From Clostridia bacterium (GTDB taxonomy: Bacteria; Bacillota; Clostridia; Oscillospirales; CAG-382), in NCBI GenBank assembly GCA_017521025.1, contig JAFXEB010000022.1, positions 1-64,000 on the forward strand: a stretch of DNA of 64,000 nucleotides, in the 5' to 3' direction. Numbering within the stretch: position 1 is the first letter of the stretch; each line of letters opens with the position of its first letter. The notes beneath the pieces are model-generated. The model saw only the letters and a list, made by a program, of their open reading frames with translations, was not told where the DNA came from and ran no database searches. Both the position numbers and the translations under genes were made by a program. Of this stretch, positions 1-7,434 are shown piece after piece.

Positions 1-101
1 ATCTTACAATAATATATTGTTATTGTAGCTTTATTTATATAATGCCATTGAAATTTGTTATAATGTGTAAGATTATACCTAAACATGAAAGGACCTTACA
101 C

Positions 102-1010
102 ATGAACAAATATTCTGACATTTCTAACGAATTTGTTGAACAATTACGTTCGACTAAAAATCTTTCGATTAAAACGATAACCGCATATTTGTCTGATTTG
201 AAAGACTTTAACAATTATATGCTTGATAACGAAATCAACGAATATACGGTCGTCAAATACATTTCGTATCTTATGGATACACGCAAACTAGCAGACAGCA
301 CTATTAACCGAAAGCTCATTGTTTTGAAAATGTTTTTTGCATATATGCATCAGAAAGGATACACAAACAAGAACTATTTTTCGCATGTTTTCAAGTTCAA
401 AAAAGAAAGACGTTTACCAAAAACTTTAACTACAAAAGAAGTCTTTGCTATTTTGAAAGAAGTAAACCAAAGGCTTGAAAACTCAAATACAGATATTGCA
501 AAATGGAGAAACACTCGAAATCTAGCCTTGCTTGATATATTGATATGTACCGGGATCCGTATAGAGGAAGCATCCAACATTGCACTATCTGATATAATTA
601 CGTCCGAGCACACGATTCTTATCCACGGAAAAGGCAGAAAACAAAGATTGATATATATTTCTTGTCAAGAAACATGGAATAACATAATGCAATGGATAAA
701 GCTTCGTGGCAAAACGGATATTCATACCGATAAATTGTTTGTAAACCGTTACGGTAACCAAATAAGTATTCACGGTATAGAGTATGTTTTTAAAAATATA
801 AAACAAAGCACAAAAATTAATGAAAAAGCTACACCGCACTACTTAAGACATACATTTGCAACGAATCTATTAGCAAACGGCGCCGATCTTCGTTCCGTGC
901 AAGAACTGTTGGGACATAGTAGTGTGGCTACAACAGAAATATATACTGAAGTTAGTATTAAGCGAAAAAGGCAAGTGCTTAATAAGTTTAATTACAGGAA
1001 CAAATTGTAG
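102..1010 (+). CDS. Tyrosine recombinase/integrase (XerC/D type)
   Basis: This is a 302-residue site-specific recombinase that cuts and rejoins DNA through a phosphotyrosine intermediate. A SAM-like DNA-binding domain spans about residues 1-90 and the catalytic domain about 105-295. All six catalytic residues are visible: R153, K177, H246, R249, H272 and Y281. I chose the ATG at 102 because AAAGGA lies 6-13 bases upstream; an in-frame ATG at 42 has no ribosome binding site. Codons are AT-rich, unlike the region after 4 kb. Together with the serine recombinase downstream this suggests a mobile element, and no phage structural gene is in view. A housekeeping XerC is less likely given the composition. 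Confidence 0.93.
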   Translation: MNKYSDISNEFVEQLRSTKNLSIKTITAYLSDLKDFNNYMLDNEINEYTVVKYISYLMDTRKLADSTINRKLIVLKMFFAYMHQKGYTNKNYFSHVFKFKKERRLPKTLTTKEVFAILKEVNQRLENSNTDIAKWRNTRNLALLDILICTGIRIEEASNIALSDIITSEHTILIHGKGRKQRLIYISCQETWNNIMQWIKLRGKTDIHTDKLFVNRYGNQISIHGIEYVFKNIKQSTKINEKATPHYLRHTFATNLLANGADLRSVQELLGHSSVATTEIYTEVSIKRKRQVLNKFNYRNKL

Positions 1011-1280
1011 AGTCCACGATAAAGAGAATGTATTAATTACTTTTTTCTCTCTATTTATATAATGTCTAAAAACGTCAAAACGTCTATAAAAAATTGAAAA
1101 ATTTTTGTTTTTTTATTTTAAACACTTGAAAAGCGTTTGATTTTTGTTTTTTGCAGTTTAGGAGTTATAGTTATTGTATAGAAAAACGTTATGGGAAAAT
1201 GTTGCATCGGTTGTTGTTTTGTGAAAATTTATATATAAGGCTTAACTCTTTTTATGCGGTTTTAGAACGTGAATATATTA

Positions 1281-1304
1281 AAAAGCAGGGGAACCTGCTT
1301 TTTT
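1281..1304 (+). terminator. Intrinsic terminator in the recombinase intergenic region
   Basis: AAAAGCAGG and CCTGCTTTT pair around a GGAA loop and are followed by a run of six T. The structure is nearly symmetric and could act on both strands. It sits in a 500-base AT-rich gap (1011-1510) in which I see no convincing gene apart from the short ORF just before the serine recombinase. Confidence 0.7.
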
Positions 1305-1370
1305 ACTTGCCAAAATATCACTGGATTTTTATATTAACTCCGCATTCTTAAAAACAGAAAGGTGGAGTTT

Positions 1371-1514
1371 ATGTTAGGCAAAAGAAAAAGATAGCGCAAG
1401 CATTTTGACACGATGTTTGCGTTAGGTGGGTCAAAAACAGAACAAATGAAAGGGCGTGATGAAACTATGTTACAAAATAAAACTGAAAATTGGCAGGAGG
1501 GGAAAAGTGAATGA
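1371..1514 (+). other. Short ORF with in-frame TAG, overlapping the serine recombinase start
   Basis: An ATG at 1371 follows a good ribosome binding site (GGTGGAG). The frame reads seven codons (MLGKRKR), meets TAG at 1392-1394, then stays open to a TGA at 1512-1514 that overlaps the recombinase ATG as ATGA. Translation could also begin at the internal ATG at 1413 (33 codons) or 1446. The uninterrupted frame would be a 46-residue basic/polar peptide plus the amber codon. It may be a decayed small gene or a leader peptide that couples translation to the recombinase. I do not recognise the family. Confidence 0.4.
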
Positions 1515-2998
1515 CAGCGGTAATTTACGCAAGATATTCCTCGGACAGTCAGCGTGAGGAAAGTATTGACGGTCAGCTCCGTGAGTGTATGGCTTTTGCG
1601 GAAAGACAAGGTATTTCCGTAATTGATACCTACATTGACAGAGCATTGTCTGCGAAAACAGATAATCGACCGCAATTCCAAAAGATGATTAAAGACAGCT
1701 CCAAGAAAAAGTTTGATATAATCATTGTTTGGAAACTTGACCGTTTTGCAAGAAATCGTTATGACTCGGCGCGTTATAAAAATGCGCTCAAAAAGAACGA
1801 TGTCAAAGTAATCTCTGCAACCGAAAATATCTCTGCCGGTTCGGAGGGCATATTACTTGAATCGGTACTGGAAGGTATGGCGGAATACTACTCAGCAGAG
1901 CTTGCCGAAAAGGTTACAAGAGGTCTCACTGAAAATGCCTTGAAATGCAAATTCAATGGCGGTACTGTTCCAGTCGGCTATGTCATTAACAAGGAGCAGA
2001 TGTTTGAGATTGATCCGTTAAAAGCTCCCTGGGTACTTGAAGCGTTTAAGTTATACGACAAAGGCAAGACTATTAAAGAGATCGTAACCTTGTTGAACGC
2101 AAAGGGACTGACTACTTCTCTGGGAACGAAAATATCAATAAACATTGTAACGACTATGCTAAAAAATAGGCGTTACATCGGTGAATATAAGTTTCAAGAG
2201 ATTATTCACGAAAACGGTATTCCACAGATCGTTCCAAAGGATTTGTTCAACAAGGTGCAGGAGCAGTTACAGAAAAATAAAAAAGCCGCCGCAAGGCACA
2301 AGGCCGAGGACGACTATCTGCTGACTACCAAGTTGTTCTGTGGCAAATGCGGTGTCTATATGACCGGAGAAAGCGGTACGGGTAGGAACGGTACAGTACA
2401 CCGCTACTATAAATGCAACAATGCAAAGTACAAGCACGCCTGTGATAAAAAGACTGTTAAGAAGGAATGGATTGAAGATATTGTTGTTCGCTACACCAAG
2501 GAGTTGCTGTTACAGGACGATGTAATCGAAGATATTGCAAACATCGTACTCCGTGTAGCCAGCACCGAAAATACATCTGTAATCCTTCTAAAACAGCAGT
2601 TGAACGAAATCGAAAGAGCAATAGCCAATCTAATGAATGCTATCGAGCAGGGAATCATTACGACTACTACCAAACAGCGTATGATTGAACTTGAGACCAC
2701 CAAAGAAGAATTGGAATTAAAGATTATTAAAGAAGAACTGAAACGCCCTCCTCTTACCAAAGAGGGACTGATTTTCTGGCTGCACAGATTCCGCAGCTTA
2801 GATACAACGAAAAAAGAACACAAGCAGAGACTCATTGACAGCTTCGTAAATGCAGTGTATGTATATGACGATAAGCTGGTTTTGACCTTTAACTACAACG
2901 AAGCAAATACTACCGTTACTCTTGATGATGTAAATGGTTCGATTATAGAATGCTCTGGCGCACCAAATAATAACCGTCATTCTGATACAACGGAATGA
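1511..2998 (+). CDS. Large serine recombinase
   Basis: This 495-residue enzyme belongs to the large serine recombinases that integrate and excise mobile elements through a phosphoserine link. The resolvase/invertase catalytic domain covers about residues 1-145, with nucleophile Ser10 in YARYSS and the downstream arginines of the DRFARN segment. A recombinase domain follows (about 160-260), then a zinc-ribbon domain with C277, C280, C302 and C311, and a C-terminal coiled-coil-like segment (about 345-400). AGGAGG at 1496-1501 sets the ATG at 1511. A hairpin terminator overlaps the stop codon. Its composition is AT-rich like that of the first recombinase. Cargo or excision partners on the far side of the element are outside the window. 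Confidence 0.95.
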   Translation: MTAVIYARYSSDSQREESIDGQLRECMAFAERQGISVIDTYIDRALSAKTDNRPQFQKMIKDSSKKKFDIIIVWKLDRFARNRYDSARYKNALKKNDVKVISATENISAGSEGILLESVLEGMAEYYSAELAEKVTRGLTENALKCKFNGGTVPVGYVINKEQMFEIDPLKAPWVLEAFKLYDKGKTIKEIVTLLNAKGLTTSLGTKISINIVTTMLKNRRYIGEYKFQEIIHENGIPQIVPKDLFNKVQEQLQKNKKAAARHKAEDDYLLTTKLFCGKCGVYMTGESGTGRNGTVHRYYKCNNAKYKHACDKKTVKKEWIEDIVVRYTKELLLQDDVIEDIANIVLRVASTENTSVILLKQQLNEIERAIANLMNAIEQGIITTTTKQRMIELETTKEELELKIIKEELKRPPLTKEGLIFWLHRFRSLDTTKKEHKQRLIDSFVNAVYVYDDKLVLTFNYNEANTTVTLDDVNGSIIECSGAPNNNRHSDTTE

Positions 2999-3010
2999 CG
3001 GTTGTTTTAT
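2972..3010 (+). terminator. Terminator overlapping the recombinase stop codon
   Basis: AACCGTCATTC (2972-2982) pairs with GAATGACGGTT (2993-3003), an 11-bp perfect stem with a 10-base loop, followed by GTTTTAT. The stop codon TGA (2996-2998) lies inside the 3' arm, so the end of the gene and the terminator are fused. Confidence 0.75.
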
Positions 3011-3068
3011 ATCTAAAATCAGTGTTTTGAGCACTTTTTAGTTCCATTGACCGGTTCTGCCTGCTTCA

Positions 3069-3155
3069 AATCGTTAAAAGACAAGTAATCGTTAAATTAC
3101 AACCATAATCGTTGATTTATTGGGGTAATCGTTGAATTGTAGCCAATAATCGTTA
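3069..3155 (+). repeat. Five phased direct repeats AATCGTT(A/G)
   Basis: AATCGTT(A/G) occurs at 3069, 3087, 3107, 3127 and 3148, a spacing of 18, 20, 20 and 21 bases, about two helical turns, so the copies lie on one face of the DNA. The spacers differ. The array ends eight bases before the -35 box of the lipoprotein gene and begins 66 bases after the recombinase terminator. It could be an operator array, recombinase accessory sites, or the subterminal binding sites of a transposable element. Confidence 0.7.
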
Positions 3156-3162
3156 AAAAATA

Positions 3163-3191
3163 TTGAAAATCAAACTTGTTTATGATATACT
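3163..3191 (+). promoter_or_regulatory. Sigma-A type promoter of the small lipoprotein gene
   Basis: TTGAAA (3163-3168) and TATACT (3186-3191) are separated by 17 bases. Transcription would start close to the gene at 3212, directly downstream of the repeat array, which is well placed to regulate it. Confidence 0.65.
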
Positions 3192-3211
3192 ATAAAAAAG
3201 GAGGCGAGATT

Positions 3212-3688
3212 ATGAAGCCATTTAAACCATTTTTGTTTGTACTTTTGACCTTTGTTTTGATTGTATCTCTGAGTGGTTGCATCATAATTCCCTTGACAAA
3301 GTACTATGATATCTCCGCTGAAGAAGTAGTGTCTGTGCAGTTTTATGATTTGCGTAATCAAGATTCAGCACATTACTCCGGATTTGATACAATCCTTGAA
3401 CCTGTCTATACTATACCGGAAGAAGATACAGAAGATTTTTTAGATGATTTTTCAAAGCTTAAATTTTCCGATTCTATTGTCATTGTCCTTGCAGCAATCG
3501 ACCCCAGTTTTTATTACGGTGATTGGGTCGTAAGAATCAACTTTTCAAATGGTCAGTATACCTTTTATTCGTGCGGTGGATACGGTGAAACCTTTGATGC
3601 CGAAGGCAATTGCATATCTTCCACCCACTTCAGTTGCGATGACGAAGAACTCAAAACTTTAGTCGGTAAATACTATGAAACAGAGTAG
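3212..3688 (+). CDS. Small predicted lipoprotein, unknown function
   Basis: This is a 158-residue protein with a hydrophobic signal sequence (about residues 4-22) ending in the lipobox LSGC, so it should be a lipid-anchored surface protein. I recognise no domain in the mature part, which is acidic and rich in aromatic residues, with DE-rich stretches around residues 75-90 and 145-155. AAGGAGG at 3199-3205 sets the ATG at 3212; an in-frame ATG at 3176 lies upstream of the predicted transcription start. Composition is AT-rich, so it may be cargo of the mobile element or a gene beside its boundary. Confidence 0.75.
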   Translation: MKPFKPFLFVLLTFVLIVSLSGCIIIPLTKYYDISAEEVVSVQFYDLRNQDSAHYSGFDTILEPVYTIPEEDTEDFLDDFSKLKFSDSIVIVLAAIDPSFYYGDWVVRINFSNGQYTFYSCGGYGETFDAEGNCISSTHFSCDDEELKTLVGKYYETE

Positions 3689-3752
3689 CCGCATACATGA
3701 TATTATAGTACAATGTTAATTGCGATATAGTATTTCTTTGCGTGGTTCGACG

Positions 3753-3823
3753 ATGCACCCCCCTCGGTGTAAAATGCACCCCCTAAAATGACGTTGCACC
3801 CCCTTGCTTCAAAAGGGGGTGCA
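3753..3823 (+). repeat. TGCACCCCC repeat cluster with inverted copy
   Basis: TGCACCCCC appears as direct copies starting near 3754, 3775 and 3795 (spacing 21 and 20) and once inverted as GGGGGTGCA at 3815-3823. The last direct copy and the inverted copy form a strong hairpin with a short A-rich loop. Repeated sites at about 20-bp period near a terminus recall the subterminal transposase-binding repeats of IS21-family ends, but no transposase gene is present. The surrounding stretch 3689-3961 holds this cluster and one terminator and no gene I can support. Confidence 0.6.
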
Positions 3824-3856
3824 TTTGTATCAAAATTAGGGTTCATCTTCAAAAAG

Positions 3857-3893
3857 AAACGACAATTTTCGACAGAAGATTGTCGTTTTCTTT
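3857..3893. terminator. Bidirectional hairpin terminator
   Basis: AAACGACAAT (3857-3866) pairs with ATTGTCGTTT (3879-3888), followed by TCTTTTG on the plus strand and CTTTTTG on the minus strand. It lies about 75 bases past the end of tag and probably ends tag transcription on the minus strand. Confidence 0.65.
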
Positions 3894-3961
3894 TGTTCAC
3901 GAAACTCTTCACTTTTCGCTCGTTTCTTTAGGAACTTGTCGATGTGGGATTTGCAAGCCGG

Positions 3962-4582
3962 TCAGTCATAGTGAGTGACGTTAAGCTCCTTATCCTTGGG
4001 CACAGTGATGGTTGGATAGGCGGCATTTATCCTCTTGTAGCAGGGGCAATCTGAGCTATGGTCGTTGATCACACCGCAAGCCTGAAGGTGAGAATAAACG
4101 GTTATGCTGCCCAGATATTTGAAGCCTCTTTTCTTAAGGTCCCGAGCTATCGCATCCGACAGTCCGTTGCTTACGGGGATATCGCCCTCTGCGTGGCCTT
4201 CATATAGCAAGGTTTTGCCCTTTGTAAAGCCCCACAGGTAGCTTGAGAAGCTACCGTATTCTTCTTTTATTCTGAGAAAGCATTTTGCGTTGTTAATAAC
4301 TGCACGGACCTTGCCCTCGGAGCGTATCATACCCTCGGTGTTCAGTATACGCTCAACATGGGCGTCGGATAGAGCGGCTACCCTTTCGGGATCAAAGCCG
4401 CAAAAGCAGGTACGAAATATCTCCCGTTTTTTCATCATTAGGCTCCAGGAGAGACCGCACTGCATAGCCTCCATCATCAGGTATTCAAATTGCTTTACAT
4501 CATCGTGCACAGGGATGCCCCATTCGTTATCGTGGTAATCTCTCATAAGGGCACTGCCCGAGCACCAATTGCAGTATGACAT
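3962..4582 (-). CDS. tag: DNA-3-methyladenine glycosylase I
   Basis: The enzyme removes 3-methyladenine from alkylated DNA to start base-excision repair. At 206 residues it has the family length. The zinc-snap ligands fall at the same numbers as in E. coli Tag: C4, H17, H175 and C179. The base-pocket residues E38 and W46 are also present. A good ribosome binding site (GGAGGT) lies just upstream of the ATG. The gene is monocistronic, divergent from the hydrolase gene at 4705, and has its own promoter. Composition returns to that of the main chromosome here, so this is the first clear core gene after the AT-rich left end. Confidence 0.97.
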   Translation of the reverse strand: MSYCNWCSGSALMRDYHDNEWGIPVHDDVKQFEYLMMEAMQCGLSWSLMMKKREIFRTCFCGFDPERVAALSDAHVERILNTEGMIRSEGKVRAVINNAKCFLRIKEEYGSFSSYLWGFTKGKTLLYEGHAEGDIPVSNGLSDAIARDLKKRGFKYLGSITVYSHLQACGVINDHSSDCPCYKRINAAYPTITVPKDKELNVTHYD

Positions 4583-4611
4583 TTTTACCTCCGTTTTGTG
4601 ATTTGCGTACT

Positions 4612-4640
4612 ATTTTATCACAAGGGCGACGCAAAATCAA
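4612..4640 (-). promoter_or_regulatory. Promoter of tag
   Basis: On the minus strand TTGATT (4635-4640) and TAAAAT (4612-4617) are 17 bases apart, with a TGA extension just before the -10. Confidence 0.6.
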
Positions 4641-4652
4641 CGGCTTTACTTA

Positions 4653-4680
4653 TTGCATTTATCACGCTTTGTGGTATAAT
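4653..4680 (+). promoter_or_regulatory. Promoter of the beta-lactamase-fold gene
   Basis: TTGCAT (4653-4658) and TATAAT (4675-4680) are 16 bases apart with an extended -10 (TGG before TATAAT). It is back to back with the tag promoter. Confidence 0.65.
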
Positions 4681-4704
4681 CTTTAGGGAAAGGACGTGAT
4701 AAGT

Positions 4705-5565
4705 GTGAGTGCTTTTCTTGACAGCTTTACGAAATATATTAAAGAGAACAATATAAACGTATACAGAGTGGCGGAGATAGAGGGCGACGGTGAGGCGAGG
4801 GTGACTGAGCTTGCTGTATGCAATCCCTGCCAGAATTCTTACTCGGTTTCAAAATTCTTTACGCTGACCGCCGTAGGTATGCTTTGGGACGAGGGCAAGC
4901 TGGGGATGGAGGAAAGGCTTACCGATATACTTGCGCCCTACTGTCCCCACGGAATGGATGATAAGTGGAACAGCATAACAATTGAAATGGTTATAAAGCA
5001 TCACACAGGACTGCCCGAGGGGTATCTTGACATTGACTGCGACGATGCCACTAAATTTGGTGACGATTATCTTGGCTACGTACTCTCTACACCTGTGGGA
5101 GATACGGAGCGGTACTCATATACCGACGCCGATTTTTATCTGCTGTCAAGGGTAGTGGCAGAGCGTGCGGGGATGCCGATGTGCCGCTATTTGTGGGACA
5201 AGCTGTTTCTGCCCTTAGGATTCAGAGAGGTAGCATGGAGCTGTTGTCCTTTGAACCACGCCATGGGCGCTACGGGGCTGTACATACGCACAGAGGACAC
5301 GGTAAAGCTCGGCGCACTGTATCTTAACAAGGGGGTACACGGGAGCAAGCGGCTCTTATCCGAAGCGTGGGTGGATACCGTTACTGAAAGAGGATACCTG
5401 CCCTATTACACAAAAGAGGCTTACGGGCACGGTGGCATGAGGGGGCAGATGCTTTTGGTGCTGCCCAATGAGAACCTTGCGGTGGCGTGGCACGGCTGTC
5501 ACGGGGAGAGCAAGCTGCTTAAGGACTTTATAAGTAATTATTTTGATAAAAATACCGAGGACTGA
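4705..5565 (+). CDS. Beta-lactamase-fold serine hydrolase
   Basis: This 286-residue protein has the class C beta-lactamase/penicillin-binding-protein fold. The nucleophile motif is S47-V-S-K50, and a degenerate Tyr motif (YTD) follows near residue 137. No signal peptide is visible, so it is probably cytosolic and more likely an esterase or peptidase than a drug-resistance enzyme. I chose GTG 4705 because AAAGGA ends 11 bases upstream; GTG 4696 lies only two bases from that site. The gene ends two bases before the YgjV-like gene, so the two are probably co-transcribed. The substrate cannot be told from the sequence. Confidence 0.85.
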   Translation: MSAFLDSFTKYIKENNINVYRVAEIEGDGEARVTELAVCNPCQNSYSVSKFFTLTAVGMLWDEGKLGMEERLTDILAPYCPHGMDDKWNSITIEMVIKHHTGLPEGYLDIDCDDATKFGDDYLGYVLSTPVGDTERYSYTDADFYLLSRVVAERAGMPMCRYLWDKLFLPLGFREVAWSCCPLNHAMGATGLYIRTEDTVKLGALYLNKGVHGSKRLLSEAWVDTVTERGYLPYYTKEAYGHGGMRGQMLLVLPNENLAVAWHGCHGESKLLKDFISNYFDKNTED

Positions 5566-5567
5566 AG

Positions 5568-6116
5568 ATGTATAACTACACATTGTCGCAAATAGCGGGC
5601 GGTGCTACTCTTGCCTTTATGGTGGCCAGCTATTTCTGGAGGAGCAAAAGCGCTTACCTGCTTTTTCAGATAATAGGAATCATTTGTCTGTTCTTTTCTT
5701 ATTTGTTTGGCGAAGAGTATTTTGCTATGATCGCCATAACCGTAAGTCTGTCAAGGACGCTGACCTTTTTCCTTTACGAAAAGAAGGACAAGGAAGCGCC
5801 CATAGCTTTATCCTTTCTGTTTGCCGCCCTTACCGTAGGGGCATACGGTGTAATCAATATGGTCATATTGGATACGGCAAAACCATTGGATATACTGTAT
5901 CTGTGCGCACAGGTAGGCTATGCTTTTGTTTTCAGGATACGAAACATAAAGCTTGTACGGTATACGGTAACGGTGCCCCACGCTTTTGCTATTGCCTATA
6001 ATCTGCTTTTGGGCAATATGCTGTTTGTGGCTGTATCCTACGGATTTGAGCTATTGGCGGACCTGTTTGCTATCATAAAGTACGACTTTATGGGCAGGCG
6101 AACAGAAAAAAGTTGA
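5568..6116 (+). CDS. YgjV-like inner membrane protein
   Basis: This 182-residue protein consists almost wholly of hydrophobic segments (about six predicted, with short charged loops such as EKKDKE) and ends in a basic tail. Length and layout match the bacterial YgjV family, whose function is not established. It starts two bases after the hydrolase stop with a GAGGA site inside the preceding gene's end, which suggests translational coupling. No catalytic motif is visible. Confidence 0.72.
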   Translation: MYNYTLSQIAGGATLAFMVASYFWRSKSAYLLFQIIGIICLFFSYLFGEEYFAMIAITVSLSRTLTFFLYEKKDKEAPIALSFLFAALTVGAYGVINMVILDTAKPLDILYLCAQVGYAFVFRIRNIKLVRYTVTVPHAFAIAYNLLLGNMLFVAVSYGFELLADLFAIIKYDFMGRRTEKS

Positions 6117-6171
6117 CTTTGACGGCTTTTGATGCTATGATTTGAGTGTTATACTTAGAGGAGATATTTAT

Positions 6172-7020
6172 ATGGAACGTGTAGGATATTTTAACGGTCA
6201 GATAGGCTGTGTTGACGAGATGATGATACCGCTCTGCGACAGATCCGTATTCTTTGGCGATGCAGTGTACGAGGCTGTGCTTGTGCTTAACAAGAAAGCG
6301 TATACCCTTGAGGCGCATCTTGACAGGTTGTACAGTAGCTGTGCGCTTACCGAGATAAGCTTTGATATGACGAGGGATGAACTGAAGTCTGAGATTGCAA
6401 AGGTGATAGATGCATCCGAGGGTGATACTACGATGCTGTACATTCAGGTAAGCAGAGGCAAGGCACCCCGCAAGCACGAATACCCGAAGGACGCACGCCC
6501 TAATCTTATTATGTCTGTCACTCCCGTTAAGCTACCGCCTGCAGATAAGAGGGCAAGTTTGTTTAGCACCGAGGACTTGCGTTTTCAGTATTGCAACATA
6601 AAAACGGTTAATCTGTTACCCAATGTATTTGCCGCACAAAGGGCTACTGCGGCAGGAGCAACCGAGGCTTTACTGCACAGAGGCGAGCGTGTGACCGAAG
6701 CGGCGCACAGCAGTATACTTATGCTCAAGGACGGTGCGCTTGTTATGCCTCCCCTTGACAATCTCATACTGCCAAGCATCACCCGCGCAGTAGTAAAGAG
6801 GCTGTGCGAGGAAAACGGCATCCCTACCGAAAGCCGCATAATTACAGTGGACGAGCTTATGGCGGCGGACGAAATACTTCTGTGCAGTACTACGAAGAAC
6901 GTTATATGTGTATTTGAAATCGACGGCAATGCCGTAGGCGGCAAGGACAGAGCTCTTGCCACACGCATACAAGCTTTGTTTCACGAGGATATATACAGAG
7001 AGACGGGCGTAAGACTTTAA
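6172..7020 (+). CDS. dat: D-amino acid aminotransferase (class IV PLP enzyme)
   Basis: This 282-residue fold-type IV aminotransferase probably interconverts D-alanine and D-glutamate with their 2-oxo acids, supplying D-amino acids for peptidoglycan. The Schiff-base lysine is K144 in NIKTVNLLPN and the cofactor-facing glutamate is E176 in VTE. Both lie one position from K145 and E177 of the Bacillus enzyme. AGAGGAG (6157-6163) sets the ATG at 6172. RidA follows 26 bases later, a sensible partner because PLP enzymes release enamines that RidA clears. A branched-chain aminotransferase (IlvE) is an alternative given the ACT gene two genes downstream, but the K and E motifs fit the D-alanine branch better. 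Confidence 0.8.
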   Translation: MERVGYFNGQIGCVDEMMIPLCDRSVFFGDAVYEAVLVLNKKAYTLEAHLDRLYSSCALTEISFDMTRDELKSEIAKVIDASEGDTTMLYIQVSRGKAPRKHEYPKDARPNLIMSVTPVKLPPADKRASLFSTEDLRFQYCNIKTVNLLPNVFAAQRATAAGATEALLHRGERVTEAAHSSILMLKDGALVMPPLDNLILPSITRAVVKRLCEENGIPTESRIITVDELMAADEILLCSTTKNVICVFEIDGNAVGGKDRALATRIQALFHEDIYRETGVRL

Positions 7021-7046
7021 AACGCAGGTATAAGGAGGCATTTATT

Positions 7047-7433
7047 ATGGCTGATAAAATACATACCGACAAGGCGCCTGCGGCAATAGGACCTTATTCT
7101 CAGGCTGTTTGCCTTGGCAAAACGGTGTTTACCTCAGGTCAGATCCCTCTTGACCCCGAGACGGGACTTATGGTAGGCGAGGATATAACGTCACAAACCG
7201 AAAGGGTGTGCAAAAACCTCAAGGCGGTGCTTGAGGCGGCAGGGGCAAGTCTTGATAGCGTTATTAAGACTACCTGTTTTCTGGCTGATATGCAGGATTT
7301 TGCGCCCTTTAACGAGGTGTATGCAAGGTATTTTTCGGGCAAGCCCGCCCGCTCCTGCGTGGCAGTAAAGACCTTGCCTAAGGGTGCTATGGTCGAGATA
7401 GAGGCTATTGCCGAGATTGTAAAGGGGAATTAA
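7047..7433 (+). CDS. ridA: RidA family enamine/imine deaminase
   Basis: This 128-residue protein has the full RidA length. The family hydrolyses reactive enamine/imine intermediates such as 2-aminoacrylate to 2-oxo acids and ammonia, protecting PLP enzymes. The substrate arginine is R102 in PARSCVAV, followed by the conserved glutamates of VEIEAIA. AAGGAGG precedes the ATG. The gene lies between a PLP aminotransferase and an acetolactate synthase regulatory subunit with 1-26 base gaps, clearly one operon. Confidence 0.95.
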   Translation: MADKIHTDKAPAAIGPYSQAVCLGKTVFTSGQIPLDPETGLMVGEDITSQTERVCKNLKAVLEAAGASLDSVIKTTCFLADMQDFAPFNEVYARYFSGKPARSCVAVKTLPKGAMVEIEAIAEIVKGN

Positions 7434-7434
7434 G

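Noticed and set aside
1151-1351. 66-codon open frame between the recombinases
   Set aside because: It runs through an intrinsic terminator, has no ribosome site and no recognisable features.
3753-3823. CRISPR array
   Set aside because: Repeats are only about 9 bases, spacers are about 11 bases, and no cas genes are present.
3703-3912. 69-codon open frame on the minus strand
   Set aside because: It crosses the TGCACCCCC repeats and a terminator and has no ribosome site.
4705-5565. Antibiotic-resistance beta-lactamase
   Set aside because: SxxK is present but there is no signal peptide and the other motifs are degenerate, which suits an esterase or peptidase better.
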